The notes: generated from the sequence alone by a model not told the origin. A stretch of DNA of 64,000 bases from Thermococcus sp. EP1 (GCF_001317345.1 NZ_JXCG01000004.1:1-64000); one strand, 5' to 3'; positions 26,747-36,201 are shown, counted from the first letter of the stretch. A program made the numbers and translations.

Positions 26747-27961
26747 TTAGAGCATCGCCTTGATTTTGTCCCAAATCCTTTCCGCCAATTCTCTTTTACT
26801 CATGAGAGGCAGTTTCTCATGTCCTTCACTAGTAACCCAATAAACCTCATTGGTTTCACTTTCAAAAGCTATTTCTCCTTTATTGGCTATTACAACGTTG
26901 CTCCTTGCCTTTTCTATCTGTTCTCTAGCCCGTATAATTAGTTCTTCTTCGTTAACTCCATATTCAGCCTTAAATCCAACTAAAAACACATTTGGTTGAA
27001 TTTCCTTAATTCTCTGTATTATCTTCGGAGTGGGGAGAAGCTCAAGAATCATGCTCTGTCCACTCTTTATTTTCTTTTCTGCTCTCTCTTTTGGTGTAAA
27101 ATCACTCACTGCTGCTGCTAAAACCACAACATCATATTTTTTACTCATCAGCTCATTTTCTATAGCTTCTAGCATTTCACCAACAGTTTCAACCTCTATT
27201 TGATTTTCAACAAAACTCTCTACGCTTCCCTTAGTTTTTATTAAAGTCACCTCAGCTCCTCTTAACTCTGCCTCCTCTGCTATAGCAACCCCCATCTTGC
27301 CACTACTCTTATTTGTGATAAACCTTATCGGGTCAATGTACTCCCTTGTTGCACCGGCCGTGACAAGAACCTTTTTCCCGAGTAAATCTTTTTTATGAAG
27401 CTTTTTGAGAACCTGATATACAATTTCCTCAATGCTTACTATTTTTGCTTTTCCTTCCTCAAAACGGGGGCCTATAAACTCCACACCAAGTTTTTTCAGC
27501 TTTTCAATGTTCTCTTTGATTATTGGGTGTTCATACATTGTTGAATGCATAGCAGGAGCTATCATAATAGGAGTATGAGCAAAAGCAGTTGTCACTACGG
27601 TTGTTACCGGAGTATCATCAATTCCACATGCGATCTTTGATATTGTGTTTGCAGTTGCTGGACAAACCAAAACTAAATCTGCTTTATTTTCATGCTCTCC
27701 ACAGAGCTCAACATGCTCTATGAAACCCGTAATCTCGGTGATAACTTTATTTCCCGTAGCAAATTCCATAGCATAAGGGTGAATTATCTTCTGAGCACTT
27801 GGACTCATAACAGCATGAACCTCAGCTCCATGTCTTATTAACTCCCTTGCAAGCTTCACACATTCAACAGCCGCTATACTTCCAGGGATTGCAAGAACTA
27901 TCTTCTTTCCGACGAGTTTTCTACTCTTTGTTGCATATATAAGCTTGACATGATGGAGCAT
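26747..27961 (-). CDS. coaBC: bifunctional phosphopantothenoylcysteine decarboxylase / phosphopantothenate-cysteine ligase CoaBC
   Basis: This enzyme of about 404 residues performs two coenzyme A steps: joining Cys to phosphopantothenate, then decarboxylating the product. The CoaC flavoprotein half shows LAIPGSIAAVECVKLAREL, VCPATANTISKIACGIDDTP and the active-site region PAMHSTMYEHPI. The CoaB half shows VLVTAGATREYIDPIRFITNKSSGKMG, VLAAAVSDFTP and KIKSGQ. ATG 27961 follows GGTGAG with 4 bases; 27973 would lie in the site itself. Confidence 0.96.
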   Translation of the reverse strand: MLHHVKLIYATKSRKLVGKKIVLAIPGSIAAVECVKLARELIRHGAEVHAVMSPSAQKIIHPYAMEFATGNKVITEITGFIEHVELCGEHENKADLVLVCPATANTISKIACGIDDTPVTTVVTTAFAHTPIMIAPAMHSTMYEHPIIKENIEKLKKLGVEFIGPRFEEGKAKIVSIEEIVYQVLKKLHKKDLLGKKVLVTAGATREYIDPIRFITNKSSGKMGVAIAEEAELRGAEVTLIKTKGSVESFVENQIEVETVGEMLEAIENELMSKKYDVVVLAAAVSDFTPKERAEKKIKSGQSMILELLPTPKIIQRIKEIQPNVFLVGFKAEYGVNEEELIIRAREQIEKARSNVVIANKGEIAFESETNEVYWVTSEGHEKLPLMSKRELAERIWDKIKAML

Positions 27962-28011
27962 TTTCCTCACCAAAAAAGAATTGTGGAGTGTTGTATTTAA
28001 GGTTGCTGTTT

Positions 28012-28599
28012 CTAATAAGCAGGTGAAATTCTCTCAAACTCCCTTTCTAAAAGGAATATATGCCTTTTCTCAAGAGCTCTTTCATCCACGACCACTATGA
28101 AAATCGCTTTTTTCATTAGAATATGATCCTTTAAGTGTACAAGAAACTTAAAAACTGATTCAAATCCATTTTCAAGGATTAAATACTCAATCCCATCTAG
28201 TATTAATACCGAATCTTCTGTTACTGAATTAATAGCCAAATAATGCAGTTTTACTAGATCTGTTGGACTTATCGTATTCTCTTTTTCCACCTTGCTAATC
28301 CAGAGAGCTGGAATTCCATATTTTTCAAAGAGAGGAGCATTTCTCCCAATGACGAGAATGTCTCTATCCTTTAGGAGAGTGAAAATAGGATCAAGGTTCA
28401 AAGAGGGATATAGATATCCACCAGGCTCCAATGATACCTTTACCCTATTGTCTTCTTTAAATGACTTAAACATCTTTCCAATACGCAATAGTCCAACTAC
28501 CGGTAGAGAAAAGAAAACTGAATATCCCATTAATAAATCCTCTGAATTAATAAATAACATGGGTAAAAGTACATGAGGAACAACTTCCATATTTCCCAT
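28012..28599 (-). CDS. DUF835 domain protein
   Basis: This protein of about 195 residues has a C-terminal half that matches the archaeal DUF835 family: PGGYLYPS, DILVIGRNAPLFEKYGIPALWISKV, SVLILDGIEYLILENGFESVFKFLVHLKD, ERHIFLLEREFE. The fold looks like a RecA/KaiC-type core without a P-loop; function is unknown. The N-terminus is uncertain: ATG 28599 is used, ATG 28590 is possible, and a TTG at 28620 falls before the transcription start expected from the TATA box near 28630. The first ~45 residues are hydrophobic and could be a membrane segment. Confidence 0.75.
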   Translation of the reverse strand: MGNMEVVPHVLLPMLFINSEDLLMGYSVFFSLPVVGLLRIGKMFKSFKEDNRVKVSLEPGGYLYPSLNLDPIFTLLKDRDILVIGRNAPLFEKYGIPALWISKVEKENTISPTDLVKLHYLAINSVTEDSVLILDGIEYLILENGFESVFKFLVHLKDHILMKKAIFIVVVDERALEKRHIFLLEREFERISPAY

Positions 28600-28693
28600 C
28601 CAACATATAAATACTGCCAATCATTTATAAAATTGTTGTTGATAACTTTTTAATAAATTAAACTAGTAATAAATTTTGGTACAGTTTGCAAAC

Positions 28694-29450
<757 letters not shown>

Positions 29451-29461
29451 TTTCAAACCCC

Positions 29462-30313
29462 CTACTTTCGAAAGTTCAAGAGATCGCTTAAAGTTCTAAG
29501 AGCCCTATAAGTATTCTGAAAGTTTGAGATACCCATCTCAAGACTTCTTCTAAAACCTCCATTTGGATTTTGAAGAGCTCGTATAAGTTGTATGTGAGCA
29601 TCTATGTAGCGTGATTTTTCACCAAGGAGTCTTAATCCTCTCACTGCATAGAAAGTAGGTTCTAAATATGGCGGAAGAGAGTAGGGAACTTCTGTAAAAC
29701 CTCCTCGAACCTCACACTTGTGAAAATGTCTTATTGTTGGAATCTCATATCCTAAGATATTAAGCGCAAATATTGCTTGATATGTCATAGTTGTCGTTGC
29801 TTGTTTTACTCCATACCCGCTTCCTTTCCTAAACATCTCGATGAATTCCTGTATTTTCTTTTTTTCTTCTGAGGAGGGCTCATAATCTATCGCATTAAAT
29901 GCCCTGAGTACCCAGTATGTGGCCTCAAGAGGTGTTGCAGTTCCAAATTCTTCACTCCCTCCAAGACCGATAGCAAATTGGCCTTTAAGAGGATTGTATT
30001 TTCTAAAAATGAGCTGCAAGCCTTCTTCTGCAAGATCTATTGCCCCCAAAATTGCAAGTCCTTCAATCGCCATAGATATTGCCACAACAGCTTGTTGGGG
30101 TTTTAACGAAGCATAAAGGAATTCTATTGTCTTTTCTTTCTCTGGAATTCTCGTACCTAAGAGAGTATAAGTCTTTACTGCATAATAAGTGTCGTTTATA
30201 TTTGTCTCATTCAACAAAGAGATGAAGCAATACCCACCGTCTTCGTGTCTTCTCTTTCCAAGATATTCTAAAACTGCTTTAATATTTACATAACTCTCAA
30301 GCTCCGAGCCCAT
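29462..30313 (-). CDS. prenyltransferase/squalene-cyclase-like alpha-toroid protein in the fluoride operon
   Basis: This 283-residue protein is built of helix-pair repeats typical of the protein prenyltransferase beta-subunit/terpene cyclase toroid: repeated G-G-Y/F turns (EDGGYCF, RGGFTEV, NGGFRR) and repeated D/T-x-Y-x-A helices (NDTYYAVKTY, EATYWVLRAF, EPTFYAVRGL, QNTYRALRTL). No clear zinc triad or cyclase DxDD is seen, so catalysis is doubtful. ATG 30313 follows GGAGGCGGTAGA. It is the first gene after the fluoride riboswitch and precedes crcB. Its role in fluoride response is not known to me. Confidence 0.8.
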   Translation of the reverse strand: MGSELESYVNIKAVLEYLGKRRHEDGGYCFISLLNETNINDTYYAVKTYTLLGTRIPEKEKTIEFLYASLKPQQAVVAISMAIEGLAILGAIDLAEEGLQLIFRKYNPLKGQFAIGLGGSEEFGTATPLEATYWVLRAFNAIDYEPSSEEKKKIQEFIEMFRKGSGYGVKQATTTMTYQAIFALNILGYEIPTIRHFHKCEVRGGFTEVPYSLPPYLEPTFYAVRGLRLLGEKSRYIDAHIQLIRALQNPNGGFRRSLEMGISNFQNTYRALRTLSDLLNFRK

Positions 30314-30320
30314 TCTACCG

Positions 30321-30406
30321 CCTCCTAAAGTTTTAGCGGAGAACAGGCGTCATCAGCCCTTAGTGGGCGGTTCGGGCCCGAAGCCCTGGGCGGACGCCAT
30401 CGCCCA
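30321..30406 (-). ncRNA. fluoride riboswitch (crcB motif) with expression platform
   Basis: On the minus strand the leader reads GGGCGATGGCGTCCGCCC, an insert hairpin GGGC-TTCG-GGCCC, then AACCGCCC, ACTAA, GGGCTGATGACGCC. This is the crcB-motif core. P1 is GGGCG/CGCCC, P2 is GCCC/GGGC, and the P1 loop GGCGTC (plus 30393-30398) pairs with GACGCC (30346-30351) as the pseudoknot. The TATA box (plus TTTTATAA, 30427-30434) places the transcript start at the first G of the aptamer. After it, CTCC (30338-30341) can pair with the ribosome binding site GGAG, suggesting translational control. CrcB is encoded downstream, as expected. Confidence 0.9.
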
Positions 30407-30483
30407 ACGGCAAATCTTTAGGTAATTTTATAAGCTTTTCCTTTAGAAAGATAATAATAGCAATCAAGCTAGTGTGAGTTAAC

Positions 30484-31137
30484 ATGGAGCTCATAGGATT
30501 TGTTCACGTGGGCAATACGTTCAATGAAAGGCTCATTGCTAGAGTTTACAGGAAGGTTAATGCATATTTCAAATCAAAGTACCTCCCTATAAGGTTAGTT
30601 TATTTAGGAGAGCTTGAATTAGGACCGGGTTACTTAGTTAATATACAAACGAAAGAGGGAAGTGTTAAAGGATACCCCCTTGAGGGGATCACCGAACTGT
30701 TACATGCAAGCCTTATTCACAAACAAGAAGAGCTTATGCAAAAAAGGAGAATAAGAGAAGAGAGGAAAGAGGGCAAACGCAAAAATACCTCCAGGATGAA
30801 TAAGATTTTTGGCATAGTAAACTTCCCCCTAGTTTCAAGAAATCCCTACCTTGATTTTTACGAAAAGTTTTTGGGAATTCAACAAAACTTTCATGATCTT
30901 AGAGTAATGGTCCTCTCTATAAAACCTTTCGAAGACAAAAATGAAGAAATTTTTGAAAAAAGGCTCTTCAAAGGCATTTTACATGAAATTGGGCATGCTT
31001 TTGGTTTAGATCATTGCCAGAATGACTGTGTCATGAATCCACCAAAACTTATTGCAGAGTGGGATCTAAGAAAAGAAGACTTCTGTAAAGAGTGCTTCTT
31101 GGAGCTGAAAGGGAATGTTAAAGGAAAAAACGATTAG
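30484..31137 (+). CDS. amzA: archaemetzincin metallopeptidase
   Basis: This zinc peptidase of 217 residues is of the archaemetzincin family. The active site HEIGHAFGLDHC is followed by a structural cysteine set (C-QND-C-VM and FCKEC 17 residues on), the hallmark that separates archaemetzincins from other metzincins. The N-terminal part carries the usual ELGPGYLVN region. The middle contains a very basic stretch (QKRRIREERKEGKRKN, about residues 80-95) that looks like an insertion. Substrates are unknown for the archaeal family. It is divergent from the fluoride unit and overlaps the glycosyltransferase gene. Confidence 0.92.
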   Translation: MELIGFVHVGNTFNERLIARVYRKVNAYFKSKYLPIRLVYLGELELGPGYLVNIQTKEGSVKGYPLEGITELLHASLIHKQEELMQKRRIREERKEGKRKNTSRMNKIFGIVNFPLVSRNPYLDFYEKFLGIQQNFHDLRVMVLSIKPFEDKNEEIFEKRLFKGILHEIGHAFGLDHCQNDCVMNPPKLIAEWDLRKEDFCKECFLELKGNVKGKND

Positions 31138-31765
31138 TCTCATCATTCCCGCCTACAATGAAGCAAAAAGGATTGGTAGTGTTCTTTCTAAAATTCCAGA
31201 TTTTATTGATGAGATCATAGTGGTGGATGATGGAAGTAAAGACAACACTTCTGAAGTTGCAAAAAACTGGGGAGCAAAAGTGATTAGATTAAAACAAAAT
31301 CAAGGAAAAGGGGCAGCTATGAAAGCAGGAATTAACAAAGCAAGTGGAGATATAATAGTTTTTATGGATGCAGATGGACAACACAACCCTAAAGAGATAG
31401 AAAAGCTCATTATACCAATAATAAATGATGAAGCAGACTTTGTAATTGGCTCCAGATTGATAAAAACCCAGGGGAAGAGACCACTAATTAGAAAACTCAG
31501 TAATTTCTTGAGCACTTTCTTGATAAAGCTCAAACTGGGAATTGAAGTAAAAGATACTCAAAGCGGCTTCAGAGCCATTAAAAGAGAGTTTTTACCAGAC
31601 ATCGAGAGCAAACGATATGAAGTAGAGACAGAACTCCTAATAAAAGCCGTAAAGAAAGGAGCGAGAGTTAAAGAGACCCCAGTAGAGCGAATCTATGGGA
31701 TTGAAACGGGTCACTTCCAATTTGAAGACATTATAAGATTCCTAAAAGTCCTTTTCAAATATTAA
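31115..31765 (+). CDS. family 2 glycosyltransferase (dolichyl-phosphate sugar synthase-like)
   Basis: This 216-residue GT2 enzyme transfers a sugar from a nucleotide donor, most like dolichyl-phosphate mannose/glucose synthases. The GT-A motifs are SLIIPAYNEAKRIG, VVDDGSKDNT, QNQGKGAAMKAGI, the metal-binding FMDADGQHNPKEI, FVIGSRL and DTQSGFRA. It lacks C-terminal membrane helices, so it probably sits on the cytoplasmic membrane face with a lipid-phosphate acceptor. ATG 31115 overlaps the end of amzA by 23 bp in another frame. Confidence 0.9.
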   Translation: MLKEKTISLIIPAYNEAKRIGSVLSKIPDFIDEIIVVDDGSKDNTSEVAKNWGAKVIRLKQNQGKGAAMKAGINKASGDIIVFMDADGQHNPKEIEKLIIPIINDEADFVIGSRLIKTQGKRPLIRKLSNFLSTFLIKLKLGIEVKDTQSGFRAIKREFLPDIESKRYEVETELLIKAVKKGARVKETPVERIYGIETGHFQFEDIIRFLKVLFKY

Positions 31766-31791
31766 ATTTATCAAAAATCTGGAAATTTTAA

Positions 31792-32022
31792 CTAACCCCC
31801 ACTTAGGACAGGCATAATCTTTATTTCATCCCCTTCTTCCACTACCGCTGTCCCTTTTGCTGGTTTACCGTTAATGAATATTATTTTATCATGAAATTCG
31901 TCATATCTAGGAATAACTTCCCTGAGAATTTCATCGACGGTTTTTTGACCTTCAAGCTTAACTTCAAGTTCTCTTGTCTTTGCAAGATGAGCAAAAGCCC
32001 CCATAAGTCTAATTCTAACCAT
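31792..32022 (-). CDS. MoaD/ThiS-family ubiquitin-like sulfur carrier
   Basis: This beta-grasp protein of about 76 residues ends in the activatable Gly-Gly (PVLSGG), used for thiocarboxylate formation or protein conjugation. The core reads VRIRLMGAFAHLAKTRELEVKLEGQKTVDEILREVIPRY...IIFINGKPAKGTAVVEEGDEIKIMP. ATG 32022 follows GGTGGTGATC; an ATG at 32034 has no site. It lies 64 bp downstream of the FOR gene on the same strand, pointing to tungstopterin biosynthesis for that enzyme. Confidence 0.9.
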   Translation of the reverse strand: MVRIRLMGAFAHLAKTRELEVKLEGQKTVDEILREVIPRYDEFHDKIIFINGKPAKGTAVVEEGDEIKIMPVLSGG

Positions 32023-32086
32023 GATCACCACCATAGAAACTTAATCTCAGGGTATTAAAAATTTAATTGAAAGAAAAGAAAAAGCT

Positions 32087-33952
32087 TCACTCGAGCTGTG
32101 TAACTTTTTCAAGTTCTGGAATAACAAAATCAAGCCCAAACTCTTTGAGTGTCTCCTTCTTTGGAATACCTCTTTCATCCCAGCCTCTGAGCTTGTAGTA
32201 CTCGCTAAGTAAGGCATCATATTTGTCTTTTTCAAGGTGTTCTCCTTTGTGTGGTCCAGTTTTAAGTCCTTCCTTGAACCATCTTTCTGGTGGATAGTCC
32301 ATCTCCCTGTTCCAGTTGCCATTGTATTCTCTAACCCAGTAAGCCCTGATAAGGGCGTAAACTCTATCAGCTGCTTTGTAAAGATCGTCCCATGTGTATT
32401 TAACTCCAGTGATGGCCTCAAGAAGCTTTGGATAGTAGTCTAAGCTGAGCCCAACCTCAACCCATGGAAGTCTGCACGCTGTGAGCATCTCAAATAGACC
32501 GCCTCTAAGTCTCTGTAGCTCAATAACTTTAGCAGCCTTTTCTGGATCATAAGTAATCTTGTACTCAACTTTCTGGGCCTTTTCACCCTCAATTGGAGCT
32601 GTACCAATCTCCCAAGCAATAACCCAAGCTTCCTTGTGGTGGGCCCCAATAGCACTTGTTCCATAAGCTAAAGCCATTGCTGGGTAGATGAAACAGTTGT
32701 AACCGCTTACTTCCAAACCTTTTACGTGCATTGCAAAGTCCTTAGCACCAAGTTTCTCGGCCATTGCCTTAACACCTTCAGCAGCGAAGTTTCCAAGTTC
32801 TGTTCTTCTGTAAGCAATGTCCAAAGCTAGTTGTTTGGCCTTCTTGAAGTCACCAAACTCTGGGGCAGCGTCATCTTTTATGAGGCCCTTTTCTTTAGCC
32901 TCCATTACGTATGAGATTGCCACACCTAAGGATATTGTATCAAGGCCCATCTCATCAGCAATTCTATTTAGAACTGAAACCTCGTTGAGTTTTCCAAGAC
33001 CTAGGTTTGAACCAAGTAAAGCAACGTTCTCATAGTCAAGTTCACTTTCTTGACCCTCTGCATCGAGAACAACGTTTCCACATGGCATGTTACAGTAAGG
33101 ACATCCTCTTTGCTTAACTTTCATACCTTCCATTGTAAAACCATCAATAGAACGAGCAAACTCAAAACTACCATCACTGAAGTTCCTTGTTGGAAGGGCT
33201 GAGTTTTCATTGGTCCATTCAAGTGCGGCCATTGTTCCTTGTCTGTGCCAGAATGGATAACCAGGTGAATTAAGGATTTTATTATATGCTTCTTGAGAGA
33301 GCTCTCTAAGCTTTTCTTTATCAGCAACTGGAATCTCTTTAGTTCCTTTTATCACCACTGCTTTTAAGTTCTTGCTTCCCATAACTGCACCCATACCAGG
33401 CCTTCCAGCTGCTCTTCCCTCTTGAGAGATAACAACTGCATATTTAACGAGATTCTCTCCACCAGGACCAATGCTTAGTACTCCCACATTCTTCCCGTGG
33501 ATTTCTTTAAGTTCTTTTTCTGTTTCAAAAGTAGTCTTGCCCCATAATCCCTCTGCACTGAGAATGCTAACGTTATCATTCTCAATATAAATATAAACCG
33601 GCTTTTTGGCCTTACCTTCAACAACAAGTGCATCATAACCAGCTTTTCTTAAGTGGACAGTTGCCATTGTTCCAAGGTTACCATCACCATAACCACCTGT
33701 TATGGGACTTTTAGCAGCAATGACCATCTTTCCCCCACTCGGGGTCGGGAGTCCGTTGAATGGTCCACTTGCAAAAATCAACCTGTTATCAGGGCCCAAT
33801 GGATCCACATTCTTAGCTTCGTTCCAAAGAATCCAAGCTGCTAATCCTCTACCACCGATAAAGTTTTTCGCAACATCTTCAGAATATTCTTGCACCCATA
33901 CCTTATTGTTCGTTAGATCAACTCTTAAGATTCTTCCCCACCATCCTTTCAT
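32087..33952 (-). CDS. for: tungsten formaldehyde:ferredoxin oxidoreductase
   Basis: This 621-residue enzyme is of the AOR family. It oxidises short-chain aldehydes to acids with ferredoxin as acceptor, in the cytoplasm, using bis-tungstopterin and a [4Fe-4S] cluster. The N-terminal pterin-binding domain shows [33 protein letters not shown] and [13 protein letters not shown]. Cluster ligands come from [12 protein letters not shown] and a late Cys in [10 protein letters not shown]. Length and sequence follow the P. furiosus FOR paralogue rather than AOR or GAPOR. The start follows GGTGATCTTTT. A MoaD-type gene follows and a radical SAM gene diverges. Confidence 0.93.
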   Translation of the reverse strand: MKGWWGRILRVDLTNNKVWVQEYSEDVAKNFIGGRGLAAWILWNEAKNVDPLGPDNRLIFASGPFNGLPTPSGGKMVIAAKSPITGGYGDGNLGTMATVHLRKAGYDALVVEGKAKKPVYIYIENDNVSILSAEGLWGKTTFETEKELKEIHGKNVGVLSIGPGGENLVKYAVVISQEGRAAGRPGMGAVMGSKNLKAVVIKGTKEIPVADKEKLRELSQEAYNKILNSPGYPFWHRQGTMAALEWTNENSALPTRNFSDGSFEFARSIDGFTMEGMKVKQRGCPYCNMPCGNVVLDAEGQESELDYENVALLGSNLGLGKLNEVSVLNRIADEMGLDTISLGVAISYVMEAKEKGLIKDDAAPEFGDFKKAKQLALDIAYRRTELGNFAAEGVKAMAEKLGAKDFAMHVKGLEVSGYNCFIYPAMALAYGTSAIGAHHKEAWVIAWEIGTAPIEGEKAQKVEYKITYDPEKAAKVIELQRLRGGLFEMLTACRLPWVEVGLSLDYYPKLLEAITGVKYTWDDLYKAADRVYALIRAYWVREYNGNWNREMDYPPERWFKEGLKTGPHKGEHLEKDKYDALLSEYYKLRGWDERGIPKKETLKEFGLDFVIPELEKVTQLE

Positions 33953-34204
33953 AAAAGATCACCAAAGTTCATTAATGTGTGAATTTTAATAAAATTTTGG
34001 GTTCACAAAATATTTTACTCCGAATACACTATGAAAACGTGTTTATTTAACGCAAACTCGACAAATAAGCTCTTTTGTTTAGCAATGATTTTCGAAAATT
34101 TTACAATGAAATGCAACTAAAGCAAAGAGTTTGCTAAATTGCTTTGCGTATGCAAAACCTGAAAAGGATTTAAAGGGCCAATTAAAATTTCTAACTGATG
34201 AGTT

Positions 34205-35251
34205 ATGTGGTTTAGGAGAGTTGAGATTGGAGAGATTGAAAGAGCAAAGAAAGCATTACCACATTATTTTTCAGTTTTTAGCGGAAAAGAAAAACCAAAT
34301 TTCTTTCACGTGAAACAAGTAGAAGTATATTTCGATGAGGAAGACGAGCTCAAAGAGCTTTGGAAAATACATGAGGAAGGTCTGGAAAAGTTGAGAGAAA
34401 ATGACTTAAAAGAAAATCCAGAGAAAAATCTCCTTGATCTCAAGGCCCTCATTGCCCATAAGATCCTAGAAAAGTGCGAACTTTGTGAGATTAAATGTCA
34501 TGTTAATCGTTTTGACGAAGCAGGATACTGTCGCGTCAAAGAGAGCCTCGTTGCAAGCGATTTTCTACATATTGGCGAAGAGCCAGAACTTATTCCCTCA
34601 TACACAATTTTCTTCTCTGGATGCAACTTTAGATGTGTTTTTTGCCAAAATTGGGATATAAGCCAGTATCGGGTGGGCGTGAGGTATTCTCCAAAAGATA
34701 TGGGGATAAAAATAGGAGTTGCCTATGCAAGAGGAGCTAAAAACGTTAATTTTGTTGGTGGTGAACCAACGCCAAATCTTCCTTTTATATTAGAGAGCCT
34801 AAAATATGTTGAAGTCCCAATTCCAGTGGTATGGAACTCCAACATGTATATGAGCAAAGAAAGCATGGCTCTTTTAGACGGTATTGTTGATGTTTATTTG
34901 GCTGATTTCAAATGGGGAAATAATCAAGATGCCCTTAAGTATTCAAAAGCCCCTAAATACTGGGAAACCATTACAAGAAACTTTCTCTTGGCAAAGAAAC
35001 ATTACAAGGCAGAATTCCTTATAAGACATCTTGTAGTTCCTGGTCATCTAGAGTGCTGTACACAGCCAATTTTAAAGTGGATAAGTGAAAACTTAGGCAA
35101 GGATATTAGAGTCAATGTGATGTTCCAATATAGGCCAGAATATAAGGCACACAAATATCCTGAGATCAATAGAGGACTCACAAATGAAGAGATGATACGA
35201 GCAGCCGAACTTGCAGGAGAATTTGGGCTAAAAAACGCGCTGGTAGGATAA
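34205..35251 (+). CDS. radical SAM protein, PflA-like, with extra N-terminal cysteines
   Basis: This 348-residue protein has the radical SAM cluster motif in FFSGCNFRCVFCQNWDIS (C-x3-C-x2-C), preceded by a second cysteine group (ILEKCELCEIKCHVNRFDEAGYCRV), as in archaeal pyruvate-formate-lyase-activase-like proteins. NFVGGEPTPNLPFILE matches the SAM-binding GGE motif. Its target is unknown. It is divergent from FOR, 252 bp away, so a link to the tungsten enzyme is possible but unproven. A TATA-like GGATTTAAAG lies near 34155-34168; the ribosome binding site is weak. Confidence 0.88.
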   Translation: MWFRRVEIGEIERAKKALPHYFSVFSGKEKPNFFHVKQVEVYFDEEDELKELWKIHEEGLEKLRENDLKENPEKNLLDLKALIAHKILEKCELCEIKCHVNRFDEAGYCRVKESLVASDFLHIGEEPELIPSYTIFFSGCNFRCVFCQNWDISQYRVGVRYSPKDMGIKIGVAYARGAKNVNFVGGEPTPNLPFILESLKYVEVPIPVVWNSNMYMSKESMALLDGIVDVYLADFKWGNNQDALKYSKAPKYWETITRNFLLAKKHYKAEFLIRHLVVPGHLECCTQPILKWISENLGKDIRVNVMFQYRPEYKAHKYPEINRGLTNEEMIRAAELAGEFGLKNALVG

Positions 35252-35252
35252 G

Positions 35253-35420
35253 ATGCTTATTCCAAATAAAGAGATCACCGATAAAGACTTAGTAGCCTCT
35301 TTGATAGCAGTAATAATAGTTTATGCACTTATCCAAGTCTACACAAGATGGTACTCTAACTATCTCAAGAAAAGGGAAGAAAAGCTTAAAGAATGCAGAA
35401 ATATAGGAGAGCTCTACTAG
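35253..35420 (+). CDS. 55-aa single-span membrane protein
   Basis: This short reading frame begins 1 bp after the radical SAM stop: MLIPNKEITDKDLVASLIAV, then IIVYALIQVY and a basic tail (YLKKREEKLKECRNI). One membrane helix (about 13-32) with a charged cytosolic end is likely. No ribosome binding site is clear; the AGGATAAG spanning the previous stop could serve and would couple translation. The 3' end overlaps the convergent gene at 35417 by 4 bp. Function is unknown. Confidence 0.6.
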   Translation: MLIPNKEITDKDLVASLIAVIIVYALIQVYTRWYSNYLKKREEKLKECRNIGELY

Positions 35421-35617
35421 CCACCCGCCCGAGCTCTCATGAAAACCTCCATAAATTTTTCTATTTCTTCTTGGCTTCCTTTCAAAACTACTTTCCAACG
35501 AGGAGCCCCATAGAAAGGCTCACCTTCTTTAATACATAGATATAAGTTCGCTTTTGATTTTTCTAGAATCTCCTGTATTTCTTCTGGAGGTACCGCGGTG
35601 ACAAGTTCTCGTTTCAT
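35417..35617 (-). CDS. 66-aa conserved-looking hypothetical protein
   Basis: This small acidic/basic soluble protein begins MKRELVTAVPPEEIQEILEK and has a compact alpha/beta look (LYLCIKEGEPFYGAPRWKVVLKGSQEEIEKFMEVF). I chose ATG 35617 because a TATA box read on this strand (GGTTTATAAAG, plus 35659-35669) predicts transcription from about 35637, downstream of the alternative ATG 35650. It is divergent from the secreted protein gene at 35719; both share the region with the 26-bp palindrome. No family is recognised. Confidence 0.6.
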   Translation of the reverse strand: MKRELVTAVPPEEIQEILEKSKANLYLCIKEGEPFYGAPRWKVVLKGSQEEIEKFMEVFMRARAGG

Positions 35618-35677
35618 GTGAATATCTTCACTCAGAGATTTTATAATCATTACCAAAAACTTTATAAACCAAACATG

Positions 35678-35703
35678 CATATGTAATATTGAACTTACAT
35701 ATG
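35678..35703. promoter_or_regulatory. 26-bp perfect inverted repeat, candidate operator
   Basis: CATATGTAA-tattgaac-TTACATATG is a perfect 9+9 palindrome with an 8-base spacer. It lies between the TATA box of the 35719 gene (CTTTATAAACC, about 35659-35669) and its start, covering the expected transcription start near 35690, which is a repressor position. The half-site core ATGTAA recurs twice, 20 bp apart, before the ArsR-type gene at 38179. The regulator is therefore probably that protein, by inference. Confidence 0.65.
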
Positions 35704-35718
35704 GAGAGGTGAAAGTAC

Positions 35719-36198
35719 ATGAGAAAGAAAATATTGGGAATTGGGTTGTTAATGTTGGGCCTCTTTGGCCTAGTGTTTGGAGCAGTAGCAGCGTATCAAG
35801 GAGAGCCAGGGCCAAACCCTGATGCAATGCTTTATGCCCAAGAGGATATGCAAGCTGGAGCTCAAGCTATGGCAATGAAGGGCCATGGCCATGGAATGAG
35901 AGCTGAGGAGAGGGGCCAATACATGGGACTTGGAGTAAACGGTCAGTATTTGGAAGAAGTTGATGTTGACAGCGGTGAAGTGCAAGAGTACTTGAACCAG
36001 CTCAGCGTTGAAGAGTTTACAAACCCAAGGGGAATTACAGTTCAAAAACTCGTCTATGATGGCGACTACGTCGGCAAGATAGTCGGTGACTATGACCTAA
36101 GCGAGCTCAGCATCTATAAGGCCTACGAGACACTCAACGGCGTTAAAGTATTCCTAAGCTACGATGATCAAATAGTGGGCTTTTTCAGGATGGCCTGA
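35719..36198 (+). CDS. secreted His/Met-rich protein
   Basis: This 159-residue protein has a signal peptide (MRKKILGIGLLMLGLFGLVFG, with likely cleavage after AVA near residue 24). The mature N-terminal part is Met/Gln/His rich (PDAMLYAQEDMQAGAQAMAMKGHGHGMRAEER), with an HGHGM segment that could bind copper, silver or another soft metal. The C-terminal ~85 residues form a compact domain (VDVDSGEVQEYLNQLSVEEF...LVYDGDYVGKIVGDYDLSELSIYKAY). I know no family. The start follows GAGAGGTGAAAGTAC. It opens the 35.7-37.9 kb cluster. Confidence 0.8.
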   Translation: MRKKILGIGLLMLGLFGLVFGAVAAYQGEPGPNPDAMLYAQEDMQAGAQAMAMKGHGHGMRAEERGQYMGLGVNGQYLEEVDVDSGEVQEYLNQLSVEEFTNPRGITVQKLVYDGDYVGKIVGDYDLSELSIYKAYETLNGVKVFLSYDDQIVGFFRMA

Positions 36199-36201
36199 AC
36201 C

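Noticed and set aside
33953-34204. Hidden gene between FOR and the radical SAM gene
   Set aside because: The 252 bases are A/T rich with stops in all frames at short intervals except noise; best read as a divergent promoter region.
34131-34313. Alternative plus-strand frame at the start of the radical SAM gene
   Set aside because: It overlaps the radical SAM gene in another frame and has no family features.
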